A stretch of 64,000 bases of DNA from Smittia aterrima (Eukaryota; Arthropoda; Insecta; Diptera; Chironomidae): the NCBI GenBank assembly GCA_033063855.1, contig CP093829.1, forward strand, positions 25,141,537-25,205,536, given 5' to 3'. The translations under genes were made by a program, and so were the position numbers. Below the pieces are notes generated by a model. It ran no database searches, was not told where the DNA came from, and was given only the letters and a program-made list of their open reading frames with translations. Shown here piece after piece: positions 14,101 to 24,734 of this stretch (positions are counted from its first letter, which is position 1; each line of letters begins with the position of its first letter).

Positions 14101-17100
14101 CAACGAGTCTTCCAAATCTTGAATTGCTTCAAGACCTTCGGTTCCCTTAGGATGTTGAGTTCTCTCAATCAAACTCTCCTTTGATGTGCAATAAAGAGTT
14201 GAAGTGGTGAAAGCTTCACCAGCTTTGTTGTAAGCTTTGCAAGTGTAAATTCCTTGATCGCGCTCATAAACATCAGTGCAATCGAGAGTAACGAAACCGA
14301 AATCGTTTGTGAACTTAAAGCGAGAGCCATGTTGCAAGAGTTTTCCATTGAAATACCATTCGATCTTAAGATTTGGATCTTCCTTGGGAATAACTGTTCC
14401 TTCCAAATGGAAGGGTTGAGCTTCTCCGAGATGCTTCTCAGGCTCAACTGGAACTGTCCATTGAGGTGGTCCGAAATCTTTTTCACCTCCAGAGATTTGA
14501 CGCTTATACTTATCAGCGATTTGACGTTCAATTCCTTCAACTTCTTGTAATCCAGCCTTTCCTTGTGGATGTTGAGTGTCAAGGAACATTGTAGCGCCAC
14601 TTGTGCACTTCAATGAACCAGAAGTTGATGCTGATCCCTTGTTGTTGGTAGCCTTGCAAGTGTAGATTCCAGAATCTTCAGCGTAAGCTCCGATGATATC
14701 GAGAGCGACATAGCCAAAGTCGTAAGTGGTCTTGTAACGAGCACCAGCAGGCAAAGGTTTTCCATTAGCGAACCATTCGATTTGCATTGTAGGATCCTTT
14801 GAAGGTTCGACATTGCATTCGAAACGAACGTTGTCGTTTTCTTTGCACTCAATGTTGTTGAGATGAGTGATGAAAACTGGCGATTCGAAAACTGGTTCTT
14901 CAGTTCCAATTCTTCCAGTTCGAGGAGCTTCCAAATCAATGATGCGTTTGATTGCATCAGGATGAAGGGAATCACCCAACAACCAATGACGATCCTCGAC
15001 CTTCAATGTGCAAGTCGAAACAGCTTCGCCAATCAAGTTCGAAGCTTTGCAAGTATAAATTGCTGAATCGTCTGATCTCAAAGAGTTGATCGACATTCCA
15101 ACTAATCCAAAGTCGAAAGTGCTCTTGATGCGAGCTCCAGTAGTCAACGGAATTCCGTTCTTGAACCATTCAATGCGCAAGTTAGGATCTGCCTTTGGTT
15201 CAACAGTAGCCTCGAGATAAATGTGTTGACCTTCAACGAGTTTATCGTGACTCTGCAAATGTTGAATAAAGACTGGAGCTTGTTGTGGTGTAGCATCGGG
15301 GAAAGCAGCTGGAGCGCGGTTCATCGCAGCTTCCTTCTGTTGAATCTTCTCCCATGATTCTGGCAACAAACTGTCGCCAACGATTGCTGATTTTGATCGA
15401 ACCTTCATGGAAATTGAGGAAACAGCTTCACCAGCATTGTTGAAAGCTTTGCAAGTGTAAATGCCTGCATCTTCAGGGATCGCTCCAGTAATGTCCAAAG
15501 TGACGAAACCGAAATCGTTTGTGGTCTTTATTCTCGATCCTAACATCAATTCTTTTCCATTGATGAACCATTGGAATCTCAACGATGGATCTCCAACGGG
15601 AACAACACGAGCTTCAAAGTGAGCGCCTTGGCCTTCCCAGATTTCAGTTGGGCCAGTGAGAAGTTGAGTAAAGATTGGCTTCTCGAATGCGCGTTCAGGT
15701 TCATCAGGACGAGCTGACAAAGGTTGCTCGAGTCTAAGAATCTTCTTCAATCCTTCAGGATGTTGAGTTTCCCATTGGATTCCAGACTTGCTGCTGATCT
15801 TCATTGAAGCAGTTGTAACGGCTTCTCCAAGTGGATTAGTAGCGCGACACATGTAAACACCTTCGTCATCATCACGAACATGAGCAATGTCCATTGAGAC
15901 AAATCCAAAGTCGTGTTGAGTGGTGATACGTGAACTGTTCTCCAAAGGCTTTTCGTTTCTGAACCATTCAATCTTAAGGTTCGGGTCGCCAACTGGAATC
16001 ACGCGGCACTCGAAGTGAGCGTTCTTGCCTTCAGGAACTGAGTCAATGTTTTGCAATGGCTGAGTGAAGACAGGTCGTTGTCTAGTTGCTGGTTCAGGAG
16101 CATCTGGTCGTTGCCATGGTTGAGCAGACTCGAGTTGTCTAATCTTCTCCAAACCTTCTGGGCATTGCGAGTCCAAGATGATGCTTCCCTTTTCGTGAAC
16201 CTTGAAAGCAATTGCTGATTTGCATTGTCCAAGAGCGTTGATAGCTTTAACGAGATATTCTCCAGCATCTTCAGCCACAACATGTTGAATATCCAATGAA
16301 ACATAACCGAAATCGAAAGTGGTGTGGAAACGAGAAGCTGATTGCAATGGCTTTCCGTTGTGATAGAATTCGATACGCAAGTTGGGGTCGTGAATTGGTT
16401 CGACTTGACCTTCAAAGTGAGCAGTTTGGCCTTCGGCAAGAACAGTCGTTCCTCGCATTTCTGTGACGAAACGTGGAGGTGAAAGAGGTTGATCTTCAAC
16501 TTCAATTCTTGATGGACGACTTTGAGCTTCGAGCTTTTGAATCTTCTCCAAACCGTCAGGATGCTGCGAGTCCAAGATGATGCTACGACGACTGACAACC
16601 TTGATTTCGCAAGTGCTTACTGCCTCTCCAAGTTTGTTGACTGCACGACACATGTAAGTTCCAGTGTCCTCACCGTAAACATACAAAACATCGAGAGCAA
16701 CATAACCGAAATCGTGAGTTGTACGGAAGCGATGACCAGCGCGAATTGCCTTTCCGTTCATGAACCATTCGATTCTTAAATCGGGATCGTTGATTGGTTC
16801 AACGCGGCATTCCAAATGAGCGTAGTCACCTTCCTTCAAGTTCTCGAGGCTTGTCAATGGAGTCAAGAAAACTGGTTTTTGACCAACTGCTTCCTTCTCC
16901 ACACGCTTTGGCCCATGTTGATAGCTCTCAAGCTCTTGAATCTTCTTCAAACGATCTTCATCCAACGTCTCCAAGTACAAAATCTTGTTTGCTAAAAGAG
17001 TTATCGTTTAGTATATTCACAGATTGAATGAAAAATTATTAATCTTACCTGTTACTTTTACAGCACAAGTTGTTACAGCTTCACCAACTGCATTCTTAGC

Positions 17101-20100
17101 TTTGCACATGTACGTTCCTGTATCTTCGGCGTGAGCGTCTAAGATGTCCAATGCGACGAATCCAAAGTCATAAGTTGTTCTGAAACGAGAACCAACAGGG
17201 ATTGGACGGCCATTGCAGAACCAATCGACTTTCATTGTTGGATCGTTGACAGGGATGAGAGTTGCTTCAAGATGGATCGGAACACCTTCAACGACGTTAG
17301 CATTTCTCAAAGGACGACCAAATTGTGGCTTTTCGGCAACAAATTGATCTTCCTCTGGGCGACGTTGGTAGCGTGAAGCATCTTCAAGATATTGAATCTT
17401 CTCCATTGCGCCTTCGTGTTGTGTTTCGTTGATGATTGACGATCTAGACAAAATATTTGTCTTAACCGCAGATGTAGCTTGACCGAGTCGGTTAGTTGCA
17501 CGGCAAGTGTATTCGCCACTGTCAGCAGCATAGACGGTAAGAATGTCTAAAGCTGCGAAACCAAAGTCGTTGGTTGTGCGGAAACGATGACCAGTTTGCA
17601 ATGGCTTTCCGTTATGCAACCATTCAACCTTCAAGTTGGGATCGGGATATGGTTCGATTCTGCATTCATAGTGAGCTGATTGACCTTCTTTGAGGTTGCT
17701 TGGGCCCATGAGATTGACGGTGAATTTCGGGGCTTGAGTGACTGTGATTTCTTCGTCTTCGCGACGTTGATAACGCGAATGGTCTTCGAGTTGGTGAATT
17801 TTCTCCAAAGCCGCTTCGTTTTGAGTTTGAAGATCAAGCGCCGCTTTTGCTAAATTTCCAAAAGAAATCAAAGTTTAAAATAATTTTTTCATAACTCAGA
17901 AAACAACTTACATTGAACAATCAAAGATGCTGACGTTACTGCTTGACCTAACTCATTGATGGCACGGCAAGTGTAAGTTCCAGAGTCTTCTGGATTAACG
18001 TATTTCATGTTCAATGCGACATATCCAAAGTCGTGCATGGTAGTGACACGATTAGCTAGAAAGAAGAATTTTAAAGAAATCAATTTTTACAAAAAAATAT
18101 TTTTGTCTTACAAGCGTCGATTGGAACTCCATTGCGCAACCATTGAACAAGCAATTTAGGGTCACCGACTGGGATGAGACGAGCTTCGAAGTGAACAGGT
18201 TGTCCTTCGCCAACTCGCACATCACGAACGGGCATAGTGAAAACAGGAGCTTGAGTGATGACTTCGTCTTGTTGTTGATCGCGATGATAACGTGAAGTAT
18301 CTTCCAAGACTCTCAAGCTCTGCAAAGCAGCTTCGTGTTGAGTATCCAAGACGATTGCTTTGCGAGAGTGAACAACTGAGACTGCTGATGTGATAGCTTC
18401 TCCCAATTGATTAATAGCACGACATGTGTATGTTCCGGAGTCTTCTGGCATGCAAGACATGATGTCGAGAGCGACGAATCCGAAATTATTAGTTTCAGTG
18501 AATCTTGAGCCTGACTTAACGGGGATGTTGTTGTGATACCATTCGACCTTCAAGTGAGGATCTGAGACTGGAATCAAACGGCACTCAAAGTGAGCACGTT
18601 GACCCTCACGAATCTCAACATTCTTCAATGAAGTTGTGAAGACTGGAGCTTGTTTAGAAATCTCTTCGATTTCTTCGTGACGTTGATAACGTGACTTGTC
18701 TTCCAAGTATTGAATCTGCTCGAGACCACATTCGTTTTGAGTGTTGGTAAGAATTTGAGCGCCTCCTTGGCATCTCAAATTGCAAGTGATCTCATCGTAT
18801 CCAATGAGATTGACGGCACGGCAAGTATAGACCGCTGAATCTTCAGCGATCAAGTCGACAATGTCTAAGGCGACATAACCGAAATCATGAATTGGTCTGA
18901 AGCGATGACCGATAGTTACTGGACGACCATCCTTGAACCACTCAACCTTGAGATTTGGATCGGTGACAGGTTCAAGTTTGCATTCAAAGTGAGCATGCTG
19001 ACCTTCTTTGGTGTTCTCTAAGCTCTTTGGCTTAGTCAAGAAACGAGGTTTGATGTTAACCATCTCATCGACGTATTCATTGCGTTGATAACGAGACGAG
19101 TCTTCCAAATATTGAATCTTCTCTAAACCAGCTGGATATTGAGAATCTAAAATCAAATCCTTTTTGGCGATAATCTTGACTGAGCAAGATGTAACAGCTT
19201 CGCCTAATTGATTGCGTGCTTGGCAAGTGTAAACTCCAGAATCTGTGGCGTAAACGCCAAGCAAATCCAAAGCAACATAATCAAACTCATGAGCTGGTCT
19301 AAAACGATGACCAGTCTTGATTGGAACGCCATTGACGAACCAATCAACTCTCATGTAAGGATCACCAACTGGTTGCAAACGACATTCCAAATGAACGTTC
19401 GTGCCTTCAATTGTTTCAATGTTATGCAATGGACGAGTGAAGGTTGGAGCTTGAGCAATGCTGACATCTTCAGATGTATCGCGATGACGACGAGATGAAT
19501 CTTCCAAGAACTGAATGTGCTCCATTGACATTTCGTTTTGTGTTTCAGTAACAACATCGCGTTGTCCAATGACGCGCACGCAGGCTGAAGTATGCGCTGA
19601 TCCCAATTGATTTGTTGCGCGAACTGTATATTCTCCGACATCCATAGTCGATGCGTGAATGATGTCGAGAGCGACAAATCCAAAATCATAATAAGTACGG
19701 AAACGAGAGCCAACAGTGATTGGTCTTCCATTCTGGAACCATTCGACACGCATTGTCGGGTCGTTGACTGGCTCCAGTTTACATTCGAGATGAATATTTC
19801 TTCCTTCTTGGACGGGTTGAGGGTCCGATAAAGGCGTCGTAAAGTATGGCTTCGAACGGCAAACTTCTTCGATATTATATTGCGGTTCGACGAACTTCGA
19901 GTCTTCCATTCGCTGAGTTTTTTCGTAGGTTCCACGGTGAAGGGTTGATGTATCAATGCTTGAACGAGCTGAGCAGAAAAAGTTTTGTTTGATTCATTCG
20001 ATTAAGCTTTGCGAAACGACGAAAATCATTTGTCATTGGAATTCGCTTATCTCAGAAATTAAAACAATTTTCAACACACAAAGTGTTCTTATTCGTTTTC

Positions 20101-23100
20101 TCAATCATTGACAAACGATCTTCGCATAGCAAAAGGGAAAATTCTTTCTAATTCAAGCAAATTTATTGATTATTTGATTAAAGCGACTACATGGGTAGGT
20201 GGCAGTTAGTGGAATTAAATAAAAGAAATCATCAATCATCCTTACTTTCAACCAACATTGTAGCGCTGACTTGAGCCTCCCCTAGATTATTTCGTGCAAC
20301 GACTGTATAAGTGCCAGCATCTTCGCCTCTAACTCCGAGAATATCCAAAGCGACGTATCCGAAATCTTGATAGGTTTGAATACGATTTGCAGGCATAATT
20401 GGCTGACCATTATGATACCATTCGATTTGCATGGACAAGTCGCTTTGGGGTTCAACTCTGACCTCGAAGTGAGCACGTTGCCCTTCGATAATCTTCGTGG
20501 TTCCCTTGAGTGGACCAAGGAATCTCGGCTTAATGTTCATCAAAATCTCTTCTTGTTCTCTCTGCTTCTCGTGAGTTACAGAGCGAGACAAACGAACTGA
20601 ATCCTCCAACTGTTGAATTTTCTCCAAACCCAACTGGTTCTGTGATTCGACGATGACGTCTTGCTTGGTGATGACAGTCAATCTTGCCTGAGTTGTAGCT
20701 TCACCCACAGCGTTGATTGCACGGCAAGTGTAAGTTCCAACATCATGAACAGTTACTTGCTTAATGGTGAGTGCAACGTAACCAAAGTTGAAGAATGAAG
20801 TAATTCTTGAACTTGCTTCGACAACTTTTCCGTCCTTGTACCATTCGACACGCAATGTGGAATCTCCAACGGGCTCCAAACGAGCTTCGAAATGAGCGAA
20901 ACCACCTTCGCGAATATTGATTTGATCCTTGATTGGACTCTTGAATTCGGGACGAACAGTCGATTCGGGTTGTTCTTCGACGAATTTCATGTTCTGATAT
21001 TGCTGATAAGCTTCGAGTTGTTCGCATTGTTCAATGTGACGTCTTTGCTCAGAAATTCCGAGATCTTCAGTAACGGTTTCTCTGCAGATAACGCGAATAT
21101 GCGATGTGCTGATGGCTTCGCCGATGCGATTGACAGCTCTTACAGTGTAAGTTCCGGAATCTTCACCACGCAGATGCATAATGTTAAGGGAGACATATCC
21201 GAAGTTGAAGATTGCGGTGATTCTTGAGCTAGCTGTGATCGCACGGCCATCTTTGTACCATTCAACGCGCATAGTTGGATCGCTAACTGGAGTCAATTGA
21301 GCTTCAAAGTGAGCGTTCTTGCCTTCTTCGAGTTCACCTAATTCTTGAAGTGGACGAATGAAGTGAGGCTTATGAGTCGTTGATTCTTCGAGACTCTCGC
21401 TGCGTTGATATTTGGAGTAATCTTCCAAGTTCTGAATGTACTCCAAGCTTGATGGATGTTGAGTTGACTTCTCAATCGCTGGTTTCTGAGCGACACGCAA
21501 AACTGCGCGTGACTCAGCAACGCCTGCGGCATTAGAAACACGGCAAACGTATTCACCACTGTCTTCGACAATGATGCTGATTAAATCCAAAGCAATGAAT
21601 CCGAATTGGAAAGTACTGTTAGCACGTGAACCTTGAGAAAGAATAATTCAGTTAATTAGATTTCATAAAAAGAAGTCTCGAGAACTCACTTGCAACAATT
21701 AATCTTCCATTCAAGTACCACTCAACTTGCATTGTTGGATCTCCAACAGGTTCGATACGAGCTTCGAAGTGAACTTTTCCACCTTCGATTTGATTCACAT
21801 CCCGCAATGGGACAATGAATTGAGGTGGAGGATAAACACGATCTTCTTCCATTGGAGCCAAATGAGGCTTTGCGCGTTCGACGTGTCGCAAATAAATAAT
21901 TTCGGGTTCGAGTGGTGGCCTAAAAGATTTCATTTAAGTCAAAGAATCATTAAACGTTAAGTCATTAAACTTACTCTGGCTCAATGACACGAGTTGGTTT
22001 AGGGAAGCTAATAGCTCTTTGTTCAGCGGTTTGATGTTTTGGTGTTTCAACAAACAAACGAGCGCGAGTTGCAGTTGATCCAGCAACGTTTTGCGCAGTG
22101 CACTGATACCAACCGGCATCTTGAGACATAGCTTGAGGGATATCCAAAGCGGTAGCTCCGCCATCAACGCCAATGTAGCAATTGTCGTTAGGGACGACTT
22201 GAGCTCCGTCTTTCTGCCAAGTGATGCGTGGTACGGGAGTTCCCACAGCACGAGCTGACAAACGAACAGGTTCGCCTTCACGAACGTTAACAGTTGTGAA
22301 ACGTTCGACAAACTTAGGTGCAACGACTTGTTCCTTCTCAAGCACAACTAATCCAGCTTGAGTAGCAACTTCGCCAGATTTGTTACGAGCAACGCAAGTA
22401 ACGACACCGCCATCGAAGCGACTAACATTTGTAATCATCAAAGAATGATTTCCAGATTCATTGACGAGAATCTTGTGAGTAGCATCATCGTTAACTGGAA
22501 CTTGATTAATGTACCAAGTAACATCTGGATATGGACGGCCAGTAACGCGACAATCAAAACGAGTCATTTTACCCTCTTGAGTTTCGCGGTCTTGGAAGAC
22601 TTTAATGAAAGTTGGAGCCAAAGCTTTGGCTGTTTCATTTGATTCAGCGTAAGGATCGACGGCTGGTGTGAAGGGACGAACTTCTTGTGCAGGTTCGATA
22701 GCCAACACAGCCGAAGACACAACACAGCCTTGAGTATTTTCAGCTAGTAAAGTATAGTGACCAGAATCGGAAGCAGAAGCAGTCTTGATGCGAAGAGTAG
22801 CTTGATTATTCGAGTATGTCATTTCATGCTTTGCTTCAGATGGAACGATTCGGTGGCCATTATGGAACCAGCTCATACGAGGCTTCGGGTTGGCAACGAC
22901 TTTCATTGAGAAAACGGCGTCGGATCCTTCAACGAGTTTAGAGTTGCGTGGTTTAACTTGAATCAACGGTGGAGCGACAGGTCCTGATCGTTCAACGACC
23001 TGAGACAATTGCGTGTCTGTTTCGCCAGCATAACGAGTTGTGATCTGTTCACGGAAATGAACTTCACGTAACAATCTATATTCGAAAGTGTCGACTTTGA

Positions 23101-24734
23101 ATTCTTCTTCAATTGAATTGTAAGAGAATCCATTGGCTTGATTTCTAGATGTTTGTTGTTGATAAGTACGCTGTTGCTGTTGAATTTGATGCTGCGTAGA
23201 TTTTTGCTGAAATTGCGGTGCAGCGAAGCCTTCCGGTTGAATAAACACGGAACAAATTGCTTCGCCGACAGCATTACGAGCACGGCACGTGTATTCGCCT
23301 TCATCGCCTGGACCAATTTGATTGATCATCAACGTGACGTCGCCGGTTGTTTGATTGTAAGTCATTCGATACTTTTGTGAATCGAAGAGTGGTGAACCCT
23401 TGCGTGTCCATGACACTTCAGGCATTGGAGTTCCTTTCAATTTGCCTTCGAACAAGGCATTTCCACCCTGAGCAAATCGAGCGTTCTTAAAGATTTGCTC
23501 GAAAATTGGGGGTGAGTAGTTTGATGTTGGAGTGGCTGGCTGTGCGAATTGCAAAGCTGCTGTCGCTTGGCCAGGAGTTGTTGGGGCTGCAATTTGCTGT
23601 TGAACGTAGCCACCATGTTGTTGAACTAGAGTCAACGACAAAAGAAGAAGAAAGCGTCATTTGATGTCGAAAGCTCTGTTTGTTTATGTCGGCAAATTCT
23701 CATCACTCTCACTTCGGACTCGGAGTGCTTTTCCTCTGAGTCAATGTGTGAGAAATGAGTGGGCGAGAAAATGTTTCCGCTGTGCGCTCGTGTTTGTGTT
23801 TATTTCTATTTGGCAGAGTGTCAATAGATTCCTTTTTATTTTTAGATTTTCATTAGCCCGATTTTGAGCGGCACATATTTTGTTATAAGTGAAAGCTTTT
23901 TCGGAAGCGATGACTCAGAAATAAAAAAGCTTTGGAATTCACGTGGGAGGATCAAAGATCAGTTTGGAAAATTAATTTTTATCTGTTGATAAATTATAAA
24001 TCATTTTAAAGTGAAATTTTCTGAAAGCCCTCGAAGGAAAATAAGAAAATTCTTTGACCTAATTAACGAATTCTTGAGATATCTGAATTCTTCAGAATGT
24101 GGATTAAAGTGTCTCTTAGTCAAGCCTCCGACTTAACGTGGGAAAAGTTTATGTGTCGTTCAATTATTTTCAACCAGTTGACTCATATTTTCTCTCGCTG
24201 AATCACAAAATTTATTTCCACCTCGGAACGTTTTTCGTTTCGCACTTGTTTGACAAAATAATTTTCTTCTTGTCTCGATGAAAAATATGTGGATTTTCTT
24301 ATTTTTACCGCTCTTCGCCTCTTCGCTTGAAAAAATTCTTTTAATCCAGGTCCAAAGAAATTTTTCTCGCTTGTCAAGACTTCGCGATTTTTTTTTTCGT
24401 GCATTTGTCACTCGATCACTTTGTTGCCAACAGTCCTTGATCAACATTTTAATCTTTTTCTTCCATTTTTGGTTGATCGATTTGCATTTGGGTCACTCTC
24501 GATTGCAATTGCAACGATCTCTTTTTCACTTCTTGTCACTAGATTTTATACGCGACGATCGACGTTAGACTAACCTCTTTGTTGGGTTTGTTGGGTCACT
24601 TGTCGAGTAGTGAAGGATTGTTCGATTCTTTGCTGGGATGAAAACTGCTGTTGAGTTTGTTGCTGCTGTTGCTGTACTATCTCCTGAGACGAGGAGGAGT
24701 ACTGCTTCGAAATCTGCTGCTGATTATGCTGCAT
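1..24734 (-). CDS. sls: Gene span: sallimus (kettin plus 5' part of the PEVK/titin-like region), partial at left edge
   Basis: This is the spliced minus-strand gene whose exons are listed separately (16 coding exons in the window; the last runs off the left edge). The product is an insect titin-family protein that anchors in the Z-disc, follows the thin filament through actin-binding Ig-linker modules, and continues into an elastic PEVK segment. I count 35 Ig domains before the PEVK exon (4+4+5+2+10+4+1+1+4 by exon group), the number known for kettin. All 15 internal junctions keep frame with GT-AG borders. Recognisable Sallimus landmarks include a Q-rich N-terminus starting MQ, linkers of the type EKIQxLEDxSRYQR and DSQLPxGMEG, and a GPPKF/APVF start to each Ig. 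Up to the last Ig exon my model gives about 4,826 residues, close to the roughly 500-540 kDa kettin. The identification is strong; isoform usage is inferred. Confidence 0.93.
1590..3314 (-). repeat. 285-bp (95-codon) tandem repeat inside the PEVK exon
   Basis: The Trp codon of the PWRRGKK motif recurs at 1590, 1887, 2172, 2457, 2742, 3027 and 3312. Five intervals are exactly 285 bp, while the first is 297 bp, a 4-codon insertion. Each unit encodes a segment running from LKPKPKAPSKSIPSEPEE through EEPQAAPWRRGKKEKP and EEKQWPTGKRRPLEPEP to SLKPIPKKTPKEESKPEE. Reading by eye, units 2172-2456 and 2457-2741 are identical base for base, and neighbours differ at only a few positions. A divergent half-unit lies to the left at about 1480-1590. 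All units are in frame, so copy-number change would alter spring length without breaking the gene. Confidence 0.95.
3440..4300 (-). repeat. Two copies of a longer PEVK super-repeat, 636 bp apart
   Basis: A block encoding PWTQQVGQLKKT, FKPVLPxKEKIEGFELKPSK, KPELEEVDLKH and KIDDITKDV occurs twice; the same tcaatc anchor is at 3475 and 4111, exactly 636 bp (212 codons) apart. A third, more diverged relative (KASKIEKKSIDKYELQKVDLR) lies near 4820. The copies have diverged more than the 285-bp units, so this duplication is older. Confidence 0.8.
5159..7895 (-). other. Intron between the last kettin Ig exon and the PEVK exon (2.74 kb)
   Basis: The intron is bounded by a GTAAGA donor at 7895 and a TTTTTATAG acceptor at 5159. 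It is AT-rich with many A/T runs, and I see no convincing exon in either strand. Reading through the donor gives Ser-Lys-Asn-stop (TGA at 7887-7885), so retention would end a short kettin isoform. AATAAA on the minus strand occurs at 7544-7539 and 7182-7173. Confidence 0.7.
7539..7544 (-). terminator. Candidate polyadenylation signal for a short kettin form
   Basis: AATAAA on the minus strand lies 341 bases past the in-frame TGA at 7887-7885 reached by reading through the intron. In AT-rich DNA this hexamer is common, so the call is weak. Confidence 0.25.
7896..8025 (-). CDS. sls: Sallimus/kettin exon: second half of Ig35
   Basis: The acceptor is TTATTTCAAG before 8025 and the donor GTAAGA is at 7895. 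The exon begins in phase 0 with MLTEGNTVSLIITN and ends with GVFTCRITNALGQVETSAKLIVK, the F-G half of an I-set Ig (the YxC-like FTC is visible). It completes the Ig begun in the previous exon and leaves one base for the PEVK exon. Confidence 0.93.
8102..9434 (-). CDS. sls: Sallimus/kettin exon: Ig32 to first half of Ig35
   Basis: The exon has 445 codons bounded by CTTTTTAG at 9435 and the GTAAGT donor at 8101. An N-terminal charged stretch (HGKEVHVSKQKQVQKE, KITATETTEMEHKGT) leads to four Ig domains starting PPVFTKKIQPC, PPSFLSTISD, KPVITEPLKD and LPKITQLKDV. These lack the classic kettin linkers and are spaced more tightly, as in the C-terminal Ig cluster of kettin. The first base completes an ATT codon from 9490-9489. 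Confidence 0.95.
9489..9834 (-). CDS. sls: Sallimus/kettin exon: unique non-Ig linker
   Basis: The exon has 115 codons between CCCTAG at 9835 and the GTAAAT donor at 9488. It encodes a charged helical segment (WYDYDLVAYQKERGV, EERNKHLQEHGGIDL, YYEKLQELETEQLL) with no Ig fold. A WYDY..AYQKER segment is a known landmark between kettin Ig31 and Ig32, so this exon marks the boundary between the linker-type and the tandem Ig regions. Confidence 0.93.
9835..10324 (-). other. Intron (490 bp) before the unique linker exon
   Basis: AT-rich intron between the donor GTAAGT at 10324 and the acceptor at 9835. I see no other element. Confidence 0.8.
10325..10511 (-). CDS. sls: Sallimus/kettin exon: end of Ig31
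   Basis: The exon starts in phase 0 after TTTTTAG with GQRYKLSYDGMYHF and reads KIEVIARNSAGEAITSTELQV, the E-G strands of an Ig, then RAVLKNSPR leading into the unique linker. The donor is GTAAGT at 10324. An ARNSAGEA in place of CRA..N means the second Ig cysteine is absent, as also in titin-type Ig domains lacking the disulphide. Confidence 0.93.
10568..10971 (-). CDS. sls: Sallimus/kettin exon: end of Ig30 and start of Ig31
   Basis: The exon begins in the C'-strand region (NRFTPIYDFGYVAMNF) and runs through EDSGEYVCRATN. It then has the kettin linker IIYDSQLPKGMKSLKQIREIE and the first half of Ig31 (KPTFVLSPDP, MWLINGHTVVN). The donor is GTTTGT at 10567, a weaker consensus than its neighbours, and the acceptor is TTTTAG at 10972. 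Confidence 0.93.
11026..11313 (-). CDS. sls: Sallimus/kettin exon: linker and first half of Ig30
   Basis: LPSIILHNQVPKGMQKHE linker, then TEIFLTEDDLFDPDRKQPPRFVTQIQ and an Ig up to EWFFNGKPLSF. The acceptor is TTTTAG at 11314; the donor GTAAGT is at 11025, leaving one base. The split of each Ig at the NGxPL...F|xNR position recurs in this gene. Confidence 0.94.
11370..12972 (-). CDS. sls: Sallimus/kettin exon: Ig26-Ig29
   Basis: The exon has 534 codons starting GMEGGLEKIQNLED after CTTTTAG. Four Ig domains (APVFTVPL, PPEFITTPTD, PPRFVVEIKD, PPKFVTHIES) are joined by linkers containing DSQLPKGMEG, EPQLPSSFRTG and DSQLPEGMTAEKLKELE. Each Ig has the kettin core (EWFWNGKPL..GSRFRTFxDFGFVILEI, EDSGEYxCRA). 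Repeated Ig-linker modules of this kind bind actin in kettin. The donor GTAAGT is at 11369. Confidence 0.96.
13033..16991 (-). CDS. sls: Sallimus/kettin exon: Ig16-Ig25 (largest kettin exon)
   Basis: A single 3,959-bp exon carries ten Ig domains with linkers. Ig starts in order are KPVFLTPL, PPRFVTEM, RPVFTQPL, KPIFTQLL, APVFIQHL, SPVFITHL, PPQWTVPV, APRFTSEF, PPRFTTQI and APKFTKHI. Linkers carry DSQHPDGLEKIQKLE-like helices. The acceptor CTTTTAG is at 16992 and the donor GTAAGA at 13032. The linker before Ig24 is much shortened (ECVDKSAGQPPRF), so Ig23 and Ig24 sit almost directly adjacent, as also in Drosophila kettin as far as I know it. Confidence 0.96.
17049..17849 (-). CDS. sls: Sallimus/kettin exon: Ig14-Ig15
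   Basis: The exon has 267 codons: KAALDLQTQNEAALEKIHQLEDHSRYQRRE linker, Ig APKFTVNLMG, linker DETQH...KIQYLEDASRYQRRPEE type, and Ig KPQFGRPLRN. The acceptor GGAAATTTAG is at 17850; the donor GTAAGA at 17048 leaves one base. Confidence 0.95.
17912..18055 (-). CDS. sls: Sallimus/kettin exon: second half of Ig13
   Basis: A 144-bp exon (CTTTCTAG acceptor, GTAAGT donor) encodes NRVTTMHDFGYVALNMKYV and EDSGTYTCRAINELGQAVTSASLIVQ, the C'-G half of an Ig whose first half is in the next exon upstream. Confidence 0.95.
18112..19968 (-). CDS. sls: Sallimus/kettin exon: Ig9 to first half of Ig13
   Basis: The exon has 619 codons starting RSSIDTSTLHRGTYEKTQRME after TTCTGCTCAG. Ig domains start KPYFTTPLSD, APTFTRPLHN, KPRFLTKPKS, APVFTTSLKN and APVFTMPVRD, with HIQFLEDSSRRHR, KIQYLEDSSRYQR, QIQYLEDKSRYQR and LRVLEDTSRYHR linkers. 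The donor GTAAGA is at 18111. Confidence 0.96.
20246..21631 (-). CDS. sls: Sallimus/kettin exon: second half of Ig5 to Ig8
   Basis: The exon has 462 codons. It finishes Ig5 (SRANSTFQFGFIALDLIS, EYVCRVSNAAGVAES) and carries Ig6 (KPHFIRPLQE), Ig7 (RPEFKSPIKD) and Ig8 (KPRFLGPLKGTTKIIEG) with linkers. The acceptor CTTTCTCAAG is at 21632 and the donor GTAAGG at 20245. Confidence 0.95.
21690..21919 (-). CDS. sls: Sallimus/kettin exon: linker and first half of Ig5
   Basis: PPLEPEIIYLRHVERAKPHL leads to DRVYPPPQFIVPLRDV and an Ig up to VEWYLNGRLIVA. The segment EIIYLRHVERAKPHL is a recognisable Sallimus landmark. The acceptor ATCTTTTAG is at 21920 and the donor GTGAGT at 21689. Confidence 0.95.
21975..23625 (-). 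CDS. sls: Sallimus/kettin exon: Ig1-Ig4
   Basis: The exon has 551 codons after ACTCTAG. The Q/A/P-rich N-terminal stretch continues from the start exon, then Ig1 (PPIFEQIFKNARFAQGG, the titin Z1-like first domain), a unique Q-rich spacer with YSNGxSY-like and VDTFEYRLLREVHFREQI, Ig2 (APPLIQVKPRNSKL), Ig3 (APTFIKVFQDRETQEG) and Ig4 (APKFVERFTTVNVREG). These first four Ig lack the 35-residue linkers. The end (FPKPTRVIEPE) joins exon 21919 in frame. Confidence 0.96.
23626..24574 (-). other. First kettin intron (949 bp)
   Basis: The donor GTTAGT is at 24574 and the acceptor GACTCTAG at 23626. It is AT-rich with poly-T runs; I see no exon or RNA gene in it. Confidence 0.75.
24575..24734 (-). CDS. 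sls: Sallimus/kettin start exon, Q-rich N-terminus
   Basis: The ATG at 24734-24732 sits in a good insect start context (GCAACAATG). The exon reads MQHNQQQISKQYSSSSQEI, a run of Gln, then FSSQQRIEQSF and RQVTQQTQQR, and is spliced with one leftover base to Ig1. A glutamine-rich N-terminus starting MQ is also how Drosophila Sallimus begins. The frame stays open for seven more codons upstream (NKVGEAT) to a possible weak acceptor, so the exon might also be used internally in a zormin-kettin fusion transcript. Confidence 0.85.

Noticed and set aside
11415..16598. Several minus-strand frames of 100-200 codons in alternative frames of kettin exons
   Set aside because: Out-of-frame readings of the long Ig exons; they arise from biased codon use.
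8102..24734. Identification as projectin, twitchin, obscurin/Unc-89 or stretchin
   Set aside because: There are no fibronectin III domains, kinase or GEF domain, and the kettin linkers, 35-Ig count and Sallimus landmarks fit kettin/sallimus better.
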